Part shown: positions 1 through 6,800 of the stretch, piece by piece
Numbering within the stretch: position 1 is the stretch's first letter
How the letters are laid out: each line of letters begins with the position of its first letter
Assembly (NCBI GenBank): GCA_005881995.1
Contig: VBHV01000129.1
Location: 1 to 7,378, forward strand
Length of the DNA: 7,378 bases
Direction of reading: 5' to 3'
Origin: Chloroflexota bacterium
Lineage (GTDB): Bacteria > Chloroflexota > Ktedonobacteria > Ktedonobacterales > Ktedonobacteraceae
Made by a program: the position numbers and the translations under genes
Notes under the pieces: model-generated
Told to the model about the DNA's origin: nothing
Database searches by the model: none
Seen by the model: the letters and a program-made list of their open reading frames with translations, nothing else

Positions 1-517
1 ATTCTTCTCCACTATCCGTAGGGGCGCCATGTACCGTGCCCGTGTTGGCACTGGCACTTTCTGCTGGAAAGGTCCGGTGTATCGCGCCCGCGAGATACCC
101 TGCGCTTTCTGCTGGAGAGGCCCGGTGTATCGCGCCCGCGTCATGCATAGCTACTGGAGAAGTCCTGCGCAGGATAGCTTTGACACGGCTCACGACCTCG
201 CGGGGACTGAAAGGCTTGACGAGGTAATCATCGGCTCCCAGTTCCAGGCCCTCGATGCGGTCCTCTTCCGATTGACGAGCGGTGAGCATAAGGATAGGCG
301 TATTGGCCCAGGCACGAATACGGCGGCAGACCTCCATGCCATCGAGCGCGGGCAACATCAAGTCAAGAATCACCAGGTCGGGGTGTTCGCGGGCATGTAA
401 TTCTAGCCCCGCTGCGCCGTCACTGGCGATCAGGGTAGTAAAGTTGGCCTGTTCCAGGTAGAGCCGGAGAATCTGCGCGATATTTGCTTCGTCTTCAATA
501 ATCAGAATTTTTACCAT
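1..517 (-). CDS. OmpR-family response regulator, receiver domain plus expanded repeat linker (3' part off the window)
   Basis: Reading from the ATG at 517-515, the minus frame is open for 172 codons to the window edge. It begins MVKILIIEDEANIAQ and has every mark of a CheY-like receiver domain: acidic pair E8/D9, phosphoacceptor D52 in VILDLMLP, T79 in MLTAR, K101 in VKPFSPREV. The domain ends near residue 117 (VKAILRR). Family knowledge predicts a winged-helix DNA-binding domain after a short linker, and it would lie beyond the left edge. Here the linker is unusually long (at least 50 residues) and is built from units of the form R-[TA]-[SF]-P ... G-[AT]-[IV]-H at 118-131, 132-147 and 148-163. 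Partner histidine kinase is not in the window. The divergent htrA gene and the 11-bp-spaced half sites between them suggest an envelope-stress regulator that may regulate itself. Assignment to the OmpR subfamily rests on the receiver sequence only; a NarL-type or other output domain cannot be excluded. Confidence 0.88.
   Translation of the reverse strand, partial: MVKILIIEDEANIAQILRLYLEQANFTTLIASDGAAGLELHAREHPDLVILDLMLPALDGMEVCRRIRAWANTPILMLTARQSEEDRIEGLELGADDYLVKPFSPREVVSRVKAILRRTSPVAMHDAGAIHRASPAESAGYLAGAIHRTFPAESASANTGTVHGAPTDSGEE
29..166 (-). repeat. In-frame 42/48/48-bp tandem repeat in the response-regulator linker
   Basis: Two 36-nt stretches, 57-92 and 105-140, differ at only two positions and are exactly 48 bp (16 codons) apart. 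Both contain GGTGTATCGCGCCCGCG. A third, degenerate core lies at about 29-44 (ATGTACCGTGCCCGTG), also in register with the 48-bp period. The first protein unit (125-166) is 14 residues and shares CTGGAGA with the others. The repeat keeps the reading frame and has no stop codons, so it lengthens the linker without breaking the gene. A related core occurs outside the gene at 809-833. Confidence 0.8.
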
Positions 518-543
518 GGTCTACTATTCTCTCTTCACCTATC

Positions 544-549
544 ATCATA
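544..549 (-). promoter_or_regulatory. Candidate -10 box for the response regulator gene
   Basis: The minus strand reads TATGAT here, five of six matches to TATAAT, about 27 nt upstream of the ATG at 517. The sequence 17 nt further upstream (TTTTCT) is a poor -35 element, as is common where an activator helps. A purine-rich stretch (AGGTGAAGAGAG) lies at 529-540, rather far from the start to serve as a good Shine-Dalgarno site. Confidence 0.35.
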
Positions 550-595
550 CAGCATTTAGTGTACAGAGAAAAGATCAAAAAACATGCCGGGAATA

Positions 596-611
596 TGTAA
601 AGTTTCTGTAA
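596..611 (+). promoter_or_regulatory. Candidate response-regulator site: TGTAA direct repeat, 11-bp period
   Basis: TGTAA occurs at 596-600 and again at 607-611, one helical turn apart. OmpR/PhoB-family dimers typically bind two direct half sites spaced 10-11 bp. The second half site, with flanks (TTTCTGTAAG, 603-612), matches in inverse orientation the site at 650-659 at 9 of 10 positions, which argues against pure chance. Binding itself is an inference. Confidence 0.45.
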
Positions 612-649
612 GATGTCCTCTACCCTCTCCGCGAAATGCTTTCGCACAA

Positions 650-667
650 CTTACAGACATTTTACAG
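650..667 (-). promoter_or_regulatory. Candidate response-regulator site: CTGTAA direct repeat, 11-bp period (minus strand)
   Basis: TTACAG occurs at 651-656 and 662-667, which on the minus strand reads as CTGTAA twice with an 11-bp period. This resembles the layout of a Pho box. The pair ends about 30 bp upstream of the candidate htrA -10 box and so is well placed for activation of htrA. Confidence 0.45.
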
Positions 668-697
668 TTCTCTCGTAGTTTTCTGACATATTTGCGC

Positions 698-703
698 TAC
701 ACT
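698..703 (+). promoter_or_regulatory. Candidate -10 box for htrA
   Basis: TACACT is preceded at normal spacing by GTAGTT (675-680), a weak -35 element, and by the direct repeat at 650-667. A weak -35 with activator half sites just upstream is the usual shape of a PhoB/OmpR-activated promoter. A start near 710 would give a leader of about 155 nt. Other promoters in this AT-rich stretch are possible. Confidence 0.3.
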
Positions 704-762
704 CTCGGCAGATGCATATGAACCGTAATGTTTTTAAGCGAATATAGGGCCCTGTGTCCTTA

Positions 763-837
763 TTCCGACTGCAAACGGACTGCGTCCTAGCCTACGGCTC
801 ATGCAGTCGGAAAGGCATGATGTATCGCGCCCGTTTG
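763..837. repeat. Interlaced inverted repeats in the htrA leader
   Basis: TTCCGACTGCA (763-773) is an exact reverse complement of TGCAGTCGGAA (802-812), an 11-bp stem around 28 nt. CAAACGG (772-778) is likewise the reverse complement of CCGTTTG (831-837). The two stems share bases at 772-773 and their arms interleave, so they could form alternative or pseudoknot-like structures. There is no T-run after either arm, so an intrinsic terminator is not supported. It could be a small non-autonomous repeat element or an RNA regulatory structure. Confidence 0.6.
809..833 (+). repeat. Dispersed copy of the linker repeat core
   Basis: The 25 nt here match the linker repeat at 66-90 at 21 positions, including an unbroken GGAAAGG and an unbroken TGTATCGCGCCCG. 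The copy has the same orientation as those at 66-90 and 114-138 and sits 18 nt before the htrA Shine-Dalgarno site. Confidence 0.65.
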
Positions 838-850
838 TACGAACTACACC

Positions 851-856
851 AGGAGG
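851..856 (+). promoter_or_regulatory. Shine-Dalgarno site of htrA
   Basis: AGGAGG is followed directly by an ATG at 857 (spacing zero, unusable) and nine bases later by an in-frame ATG at 866. The spacing selects 866 as the true start. Confidence 0.85.
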
Positions 857-865
857 ATGACTACT

Positions 866-2251
866 ATGCAAAATCCGTATGTCGATGATGAAAATACACC
901 ATTGCCAGATCAAACCCCACAATCCCCACAATCTCAGCAATCTCAGCAATCTCCACAATTCCCACCATCACGGTCGTATTCATACCTGAATGAGCAATAT
1001 GGACAATTTGGGCAGCCGCAATCGATGCCGCCTTCCTACCAATCCCCTCAGCCATCGCACCAGCCCGCGCCTGGACAATTCCAGCCACCCCCGGCAGCGT
1101 CAACGCCAACGACGCGCCCCTCTAGGGGGCTGCGCACCGGCGCGCTCCTGGCGTTGACCGCACTGCTGGCCATCGTCTTTGGCGTTGGATTGTTTGCGGG
1201 CTGGCAATTTGGCAGGACAGCCACCATTTCCAGCCCTACCAGTTCCAATAGTAGTAACACCGCCCTCCAGCAGGGGAACACCTCGTCTACGGTTCCCGCG
1301 CTGACCGGCAATAATCTAGAGGCGGTGCGCGAAGCGGTGGTGGCGAAAGTGCGCCCGGCTGTCGTGCAGGTGAATGTCGCAACGGGCAATGGCAACGCCA
1401 TCGGTTCGGGTGTGATTATTGATGCCAGAGGCTATATTGTCACGAATAACCACGTAGTAAACGGCGCGCAGAGTCTTGAGGTAGTACTCTTTGATGGAAC
1501 GCGGCTGCCAGCCCAACTGGCGGGAACCGATGCCGCCGATGACCTGGCGGTTATCAAGGTGACGCCGCCTAAGAACGGTTTGACCACCCTCAAAATTGGC
1601 GACTCATCCAAATTGCAGGTTGGTCAGGACGTGCTGGCGGTTGGCAACCCATTGGGAATCACGCAGACCGTCACAAACGGCATCATCAGCGCCCTGGGCC
1701 GCAGCGTCTCCGAGGGACAGGGCGGCGCGACAATACCCGACGCCATTCAAACCGACGCGCCCATCAATCCTGGCAATAGCGGCGGCGCGCTGGTAGACCT
1801 GCAGGGGAACCTGATCGGTATTCCCACCCTGACTGCCATCGACCCGGAATTTAATACACCTGCCAATGGTGTCGGCTTTGCCATCCCCTCCAACCGCGTT
1901 GCCTTTATCGTGCCGCAGATCATCCAGAATGGCGTAGTCACCCATACGGGGCGGGCCGTGCTTGGAATACGCGCCACCAGCGTTGATGCCTCGCTCGCCG
2001 CGCAAGACCACCTCGCCGTCGATCATGGCGCGTTGATTGGCAGCCTTGTCTCTGGTGGCCCGGCGGCATCCGCGGGCTTGCAGGTCGGTGATGTAATCGT
2101 GCAGATCGATAACAAAGCCGTAAACGATCTCTCTTCGCTGACCGATGCGCTGCTGACTAAAAATCCCGGTGATACTGTTGCGGTACACATCTATCGCGGC
2201 AGCCAGCAATTGACTATCAATGTGCAACTGGGCGAGTTGCAAGCGGGGTAA
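866..2251 (+). CDS. htrA: HtrA/DegP-like membrane-anchored serine protease with one PDZ domain
   Basis: The 461-residue product is expected to degrade or refold damaged proteins on the outer face of the membrane. Residues 1-90 are a hydrophilic Q/P/S-rich tail with PQS/QQS triplets. One hydrophobic segment follows (about 92-113, GALLALTALLAIVFGVGL), then an S/T/N-rich linker to about 145. The trypsin-like domain (about 150-355) has all three catalytic residues: H196 in TNNHVVNG, D226 in DDLAVIKV and S305 in NPGNSGGAL. A single PDZ domain occupies about 362-455 (GPAASAGLQVGDVIVQID). Length and order match the anchored HtrA proteins of Gram-positive and Chloroflexota bacteria rather than secreted DegP, which has two PDZ domains. 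The start at 866 is chosen from the spacing to AGGAGG. The gene diverges from a response regulator, which fits stress control. No terminator with a T-run is seen after the stop; only a perfect palindrome CGCCCGGGCG at 2279-2288. Confidence 0.95.
   Translation: MQNPYVDDENTPLPDQTPQSPQSQQSQQSPQFPPSRSYSYLNEQYGQFGQPQSMPPSYQSPQPSHQPAPGQFQPPPAASTPTTRPSRGLRTGALLALTALLAIVFGVGLFAGWQFGRTATISSPTSSNSSNTALQQGNTSSTVPALTGNNLEAVREAVVAKVRPAVVQVNVATGNGNAIGSGVIIDARGYIVTNNHVVNGAQSLEVVLFDGTRLPAQLAGTDAADDLAVIKVTPPKNGLTTLKIGDSSKLQVGQDVLAVGNPLGITQTVTNGIISALGRSVSEGQGGATIPDAIQTDAPINPGNSGGALVDLQGNLIGIPTLTAIDPEFNTPANGVGFAIPSNRVAFIVPQIIQNGVVTHTGRAVLGIRATSVDASLAAQDHLAVDHGALIGSLVSGGPAASAGLQVGDVIVQIDNKAVNDLSSLTDALLTKNPGDTVAVHIYRGSQQLTINVQLGELQAG
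918..962 (+). repeat. 9-bp tandem repeat encoding PQS/QQS triplets
   Basis: Five units of nine bases (CACAATCCC, CACAATCTC, AGCAATCTC twice, CACAATTCC) follow one another inside htrA. They encode the PQS/QQS part of the cytoplasmic tail. Unit number may vary between strains by slippage without changing the frame. Confidence 0.75.
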
Positions 2252-2339
2252 ATACAAGAATCGCTTCTCCTGCGCTGCCGCCCGGGCGATGAGCGTGGCA
2301 ATCACATCAGGATGAGAAACCATGGGCACATGGATTGAG

Positions 2340-3095
2340 ACGACCGATGAGATGGTTGCCCCGCACGCTGGATCCTCATCGAGGAAGAGGCGCGTGTAGC
2401 TCTCCGGTTCAGCCAGGGCCAGCGCTCGCTGAAGAACAGCCAGCGCCTGCTTCTGCCATCCCTGTGCCTGCAAGGCAAGGGCTTGCAGTATAAGTATCTC
2501 GATGACGCTTCCTCCGCGTGCGTTGCGCTCAGCATCGTGCAAGAGCCGAACCAGCACTGCAGTGCCTCTGGGCAATGCGCACCGTGCCAGGCTGAGATAC
2601 TCTCGTTCGCGGGGATAACTCTTTTCCTCATCGGAGGCGGAGAGGCCGCTCTCCTCCACCCAGCGCACGGCTGCCTCCAGGTTGCCGTGTGCGAGCTCTA
2701 ACTCTGCCTGCACTGCTGCTGCCCAGGCCAGCAGGCGTGGCACGAAGTGACGCTGGTCGGCCAGTTCTGCGAATGCGGAAAGAGTCGCCAGTGCTCCCTG
2801 GAAGTTCCCGCGTGCCTGCTGGAGACGGGCAAGCGCTGTATACCCGAGTGTGACAATTTCAGCATAGACAGTCAGGGTTCCCCTGGCCAGGTCCATTCCT
2901 TGCGTAAGATGCTGCTCAGCCTCGTCCAGCTTATTCCATTCGCGCAGCAGGTCGCCCATGCCGAAGTAGTAGTCCGCACTGTTGACCAGGGTCTGGAGTC
3001 TCTCCCGTCCTGGTGTCACCTGCATCGCCTGCTCATAGGTGTGAGCGCCCGTGCGCAGCCTGCCTTGCAGCACCTGCTGCCGTCCAGTGAAGAGA
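2340..3095 (-). pseudogene. Remnant of a MalT/LAL-type LuxR regulator (TPR-like region only)
   Basis: The minus frame encodes about 250 residues that read like the C-terminal helical-repeat region of MalT/LAL regulators: VLQGRLRTGAHTYEQAM, then GMGDLLREWNKLDEAEQHL, LARLQQARGNFQGAL, AELELAHGNLEAAVRWVEE, and the typical end ALALAEPESYTRLFLDEDP near 2369-2430. In the family this region follows an N-terminal ATPase and precedes a LuxR HTH. Neither is present: the 5' end runs into the sigma-factor gene in another frame, and the 3' end loses family character near 2344 with no stop codon. The open frame continues antisense through htrA to 1604, which is a chance extension. No plausible start with a Shine-Dalgarno site precedes it; the only upstream ATG (3148) lies inside the sigma gene. 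A small functional TPR protein is possible but less likely. Confidence 0.65.
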
Positions 3096-3641
3096 TCATT
3101 CCAAATTAGTAGTAGCTGGCTCCAGATCGGCGGCCCGGTGCAGGGCACGAAATTGGAGGGTTTTCACGTTGGCCTCCGACACGCCCATTCTCTGCGCGGT
3201 CTCCTTCGCAGAGAGTTTGAGCAGAAAACGGCAGGTTAAGACCTCCCGATCACGTTCGGGTAGCTGCTGGAGGATACGCTGTAATTGTTCTGCTGCGCTG
3301 TCGTTCGCTCCCAAGAAGACATCCTCGGTGGGGCCTTCCCATCCGACTTCCAGGAGCACGTCCAGCGAGCTGGTAGGGGTGCGATAAAATGCTCTCCAGT
3401 AATCGACGACCGTTGTGCTGGCGACCCGGAGGAGCCAGCTTCGTATGCTTTGAGAACTGCGTTGGGAATCGAGATGGCGAACCGCTTTCAAGAAGATCTG
3501 CGAGGTCAGATCTTCGGCCACTTCCCGATTCTTCACCTTGATGTAGACGAAGTGGTAGACACGCGCAAGATTCTCCTGATAGAGCGTCAAAAATTCCTGA
3601 GTGTTCGGGTTGACCTGTTGCTGTGTTGCGCACATATTCAT
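3096..3641 (-). CDS. ECF-type RNA polymerase sigma factor
   Basis: Starting at the ATG at 3641 (MNMCATQQQV), the protein has 181 residues, a usual ECF length. Region sigma-2 spans about 16-86 (QEFLTLYQENLARVYHFVY, EVAEDLTSQIFLKAV, SWLLRVASTTVVDYWR) and recognises the -10 element. Region sigma-4 spans about 116-170 (LQQLPERDREVLTCRFLLKLS, AKETAQRMGVSEANVKTLQFRAL), with the helix-turn-helix that reads the -35 element. A second ATG six bases downstream (3635) is equally possible. An upstream ATG at 3791 is open in frame but adds 50 residues of no family character and crosses a palindrome, so it was not chosen. No anti-sigma gene lies next to it: downstream is only a decayed regulator fragment. 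The last residues, LEPATTNLE, lie at the junction with that fragment and may not be native. Confidence 0.88.
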   Translation of the reverse strand: MNMCATQQQVNPNTQEFLTLYQENLARVYHFVYIKVKNREVAEDLTSQIFLKAVRHLDSQRSSQSIRSWLLRVASTTVVDYWRAFYRTPTSSLDVLLEVGWEGPTEDVFLGANDSAAEQLQRILQQLPERDREVLTCRFLLKLSAKETAQRMGVSEANVKTLQFRALHRAADLEPATTNLE

Positions 3642-3679
3642 TGTTTTATCACTTTTTGAGCAGTGCTCTGATCCTCTGC

Positions 3680-3706
3680 AATATACCAGAAGTATAACTG
3701 GTGCAA
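3680..3706 (-). promoter_or_regulatory. Weak candidate promoter of the sigma-factor gene
   Basis: On the minus strand TATATT (3680-3685) lies about 38 nt before the ATG at 3641. TTGCAC (3701-3706) is a possible -35 element, but the spacing is only 15 nt and the match is poor. The gene could instead use an alternative sigma factor or be read through from the kinase gene. Confidence 0.25.
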
Positions 3707-3732
3707 TGGAAAGCTCGCATCGGTTATACTTC
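3689..3732. repeat. 10-bp perfect inverted repeat GAAGTATAAC / GTTATACTTC
   Basis: The arms at 3689-3698 and 3723-3732 are exact reverse complements separated by 24 bp. The arm centres are 34 bp apart, close to three helical turns. The proximal arm lies just upstream of the candidate -10 box of the sigma gene, inside its spacer, so the pair could be an operator. No protein is assigned. Confidence 0.5.
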
Positions 3733-3781
3733 GCATTTGGCAGGCCTTTTTTTGCGTTTGTAGGCATGCCGGTATGCGAAG
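3729..3781. repeat. 53-nt imperfect palindrome between kinase and sigma genes
   Basis: CTTCGCAT (3729-3736) pairs with ATGCGAAG (3774-3781), and inside it GGCAGGCC (3739-3746) pairs with GGCATGCC (3763-3770) with one mismatch. This gives about 15 base pairs around a 16-nt loop that holds seven T. No T-run follows the outer arm on the minus strand, so it is not a standard intrinsic terminator for the kinase gene, though it could slow or protect transcript ends. A REP-like repeat is another reading. The remaining intergenic bases 3642-3808 show no other gene. Confidence 0.6.
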
Positions 3782-3808
3782 AATTACCCATGCCTCCCTA
3801 CTGGCTCG

Positions 3809-6800
3809 CTAAACTAGCCCTTGACGGATAGCAAAGGCCGTAGCGGCAGCCCGGTTCTCGCTGTTCGTTTTGTTGAAGATATGGGTCAGGTGGTGCGCAA
3901 CTGTTTTCTCGCTCAGGCTTAATTCGCGGGCAATCTCCCTGTTAGTCAGCCCCCCGGCAAGCAGGCGCAACACCTGTACTTCCCGCGCGGTCAGCCCGGC
4001 GGGGTAGGTGGGCGAGGGGATAGTAGCTGCCGTGATTGATGCCGGGGATCTACTGCGGCCTTGAGCGGCGAGGGCTTGTTCTGGCGTCGTAGCGCGCCCC
4101 TCGCTCCACAAGGCGGCGAAGTCATGCTCGTCCAGGCTGCCGCGCACTGCGGCGACCTGGCGCTCATAGTTTGCACGGTCGATGAGTGCAATAGGTATAC
4201 CGATGGCCTCACGCAGCGACTCCGCCGCGCCGAGTAGCTGCGCCGCCCACCGGAACTGACCCTGCGACGAAACTACATCGGCCAGACCTTCCAGGCAGGA
4301 GGCGATCAACGGAGTGTGCTTCAACTCCCTGGCAATCGCCAGACTCTCTTCGTAGATGGAGCGCGCGGCTGCCCTCTCTCCCTGCGCACTCACAATCCGC
4401 GCCAGGACCGCAAACGACTCGGCAAGGGCCCTGCGATGGCCAATCTCTCTGTAGAGCGTGATGCTCGTTTCGATCTGCAAACGAGCTGCAGCGCTATCCC
4501 CCTGGCTGAGGGCGAGTTCTCCGGAGAGGGAGTAGCAGTTGGCTATCCCCTCTTTCTCACCCAGTTCAGTGAAGAGCGCCAGCCCTTCATCCAGTAATGA
4601 GCGCAGCACCTCCTGGTCTCCCTGAGAAACGAATAGGAGCTGTGCCAGGCGCAGCAGTGTGATGGCAATGCCTCGCTCGTCTCCCAGTTCTCTATGAACC
4701 GCCAGGCTCTCCTCATAGTGGAGGCGGGCGCTGTCATACTTTCCGACCTGTGCGTCCATGATTCCCAGGGTGGAGAGCGACCAGGCGATACGCTCCCGGT
4801 CGCCCATTTCTCTGAACAGCTCCAGGGCTTCTTGCGTCAGGGAGCGGGCCGCGACGCTGTCACCTTTCATCAAGGGGACGATACTCAAGAGGTAGAGCGA
4901 GAGGGCGATGCCCTGCTGATCTCCCAGTTCGCGGAACAATGCCAGGCTTTGCCGGCAGTAGGTTTCGGTTCGATCAAAATCATTCTGAGTGGAGGCCAGT
5001 GTTCCGGCGGCAATGAGAGCCTTTGCCCTGGCGCGCGTAGATATTTCGATGCCCTTGCTTGCCAATAGCGCTCGTTCCAGGAAGATGTGCCCTTCGTTCA
5101 GATGACCATGCATCTGCCAGAATCGCCGCAGTGCTCCACCCAGGCGTAGGGCTAACTCCACATGGCGCTCTGCCTCAGCCGCGTTCTCACCTCGCTTTAA
5201 AGACCATTCCATTGCGGCTCGCAGGTTATCATGCTCCCGCTCCAGGCGCTCCAACCAAATGGCCTGATTCGGGCCGCCAAGTTCCCGCTCCGATTCCTCA
5301 GCCAGCGACAGATAGTAGGCGGCATGCGCATACCGTGCCATCTGTTCTTCCCCGTTCGCGCTCAGCATTTCCAGGGCATATTCGCGGATTGTTTCTAACA
5401 TCACAAGCCGTGGTTCGTCTCCTTGCCCGGTTTGTTGCAGCAGGCTCTTGTCGATAAGCGAGGTCACGCCATCCAATACCAGTTCGGTTCTATCGGGATA
5501 GGAAATGTAAAGCGCTTCAATCGCGTCCAACGTACAACCGCCGACAAAAACGGAGATGCGGCGAAAGAGTTGTTGATCCACAGCGTTTAATAGGTGATAG
5601 CTCCAGGCAATGGTATTGCGCAGCGTCAGCTGGCGTTCAGGAGCGTTCTGCATGCCGCCCGTCAAGATGGCCAGAGGGCGGATCATGCGTTGGAGCAGCG
5701 CCTCCAGGGGGAGCAGTTTGATGCGGGCAGCGGCCAGCTCGATGGCGAGTGGCAAACCATCCAACCGTCGGCAGATCGCCACAATCGTTTGCACATTGGC
5801 GGTTGTGACGTCGAAATCTGGTTTAATCGCCAGCGCCCTTTGTAAGAAGAGAGCGATAGCGGGATACTGTGTGAGATCTTTGACAGGCAGCGGGGATGTC
5901 CCCTCGGGCAGCGCCAGGGGTGGGACCGGGAATGCATGTTCACCTTGAAGATACAAGACGGCACGGCTTGTTACCAGCATTTTCAGATGCGGGCAGGCGG
6001 CCAGGAGTTCTGCCATATCCGGCGCGGCGCTTACTACCTGCTCGAAGTTGTCGAGCAGCAGCAGGCAGCGCTTTTCGCGCAGGGTTGTTTTCAAGTAATC
6101 CATATGTTCTGCGACCGGTTGCTGTCTTTCGGCGTATCTATGGGTCATGCCAAGTTCATGGGCAATGGTAGGAATGACCAGCGCGGGGTCGACTATTGAG
6201 GCCAGGGGAATAAAATACACGCCGTCGCTGAAGGCGCGCAGCAGTTCTGACGCGACCTCAAGACTCAGCCGTGTTTTACCGATACCTCCTGTGCCGGTGA
6301 AGGTAACGAGGCGCACATCCTGGCGTTGTAAAAGGGCGCAGACGGCCAGTACTTCCTGTTCGCGCCCAATCAAGGGGGTTAGCGGAGCGGGGAGGTTGCT
6401 GTAGTAGGCATCAGGGGTTTTCGAGGGAAGTGTCCAGTGGGGTGACGCTGTCTTGGTGGCTTCCTCGAGGGCCTGCGCGAAATCCTGAATGCGTTCGAAG
6501 CGCTGGCGGGGATTCTTCGCCAGCGCCTTCGCAATGACTTGCTCGACGGCGGGTGAGACGGTTGTAACCCGCTCGCGTAATGATGGAGGAGGGGCAAGTG
6601 AATGTTTGATGGCAATTTCCGGCAGCGTGCCGTTAAAAGGGCGCTCTCCGCACAGCCATTCGTAGGTCACGATGCCCAGCGCATACTGATCGCTGGCCGG
6701 TACGGGATGCGCCTGTAGTTGTTCCGGCGACATGTAGGGAACGGTTCCGGCGGTATCCTGAGTTTGCCAGGAGCTTGCGCTCGGGTACATAAGGGCGATG

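Larger units (their letters stand above)
518..865. promoter_or_regulatory. Divergent intergenic region between response regulator and htrA
   Basis: No gene is seen in these 348 bases. The left part (518-720) is AT-rich and holds the promoters and candidate regulator sites. The right part (about 746-850) is GC-richer and holds an AGGGCCCT palindrome (746-753), an inverted repeat and a dispersed repeat copy, and would form a long leader on the htrA transcript. The layout fits one regulator protein bound in the centre and acting on both genes. Confidence 0.7.

Noticed and set aside
57..140. CRISPR-like array in the linker repeats
   Set aside because: Only two good copies, with 12-nt gaps, inside an open reading frame and no cas genes. 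A tandem coding repeat explains it better.
29..400. Plus-strand open frame of 123 codons over the response regulator
   Set aside because: The opposite strand encodes a textbook receiver domain with all conserved residues; the plus frame only reflects it and the linker repeat.
857..865. Upstream ATG at 857 as htrA start
   Set aside because: It follows AGGAGG with zero spacing, which does not allow initiation; the ATG at 866 has a 9-nt spacing.
2279..2288. Palindrome CGCCCGGGCG as htrA terminator
   Set aside because: It is too short, has no loop and no T-run on either strand.
1604..2339. Long minus-strand open frame running antisense through htrA as a continuation of the LAL remnant
   Set aside because: The residues show no family character once past about 2344, and the plus strand here encodes a complete HtrA with catalytic triad. 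The open antisense frame is a by-product of htrA codon use.
3747..3753. Run of seven T as intrinsic terminator on the plus strand
   Set aside because: The only hairpin nearby has this run in its loop, and no plus-strand gene ends upstream of it within a plausible distance.
3642..3791. Extended sigma factor starting at 3791
   Set aside because: The extra 50 residues have no sigma character, there is no Shine-Dalgarno site, and the stretch contains the palindrome and the candidate promoter.
4316..6404. Several plus-strand and alternative minus frames of 64-132 codons inside the kinase-LuxR gene
   Set aside because: All lie within one continuous 1152-codon gene with recognisable domains, lack family character and have no Shine-Dalgarno sites.
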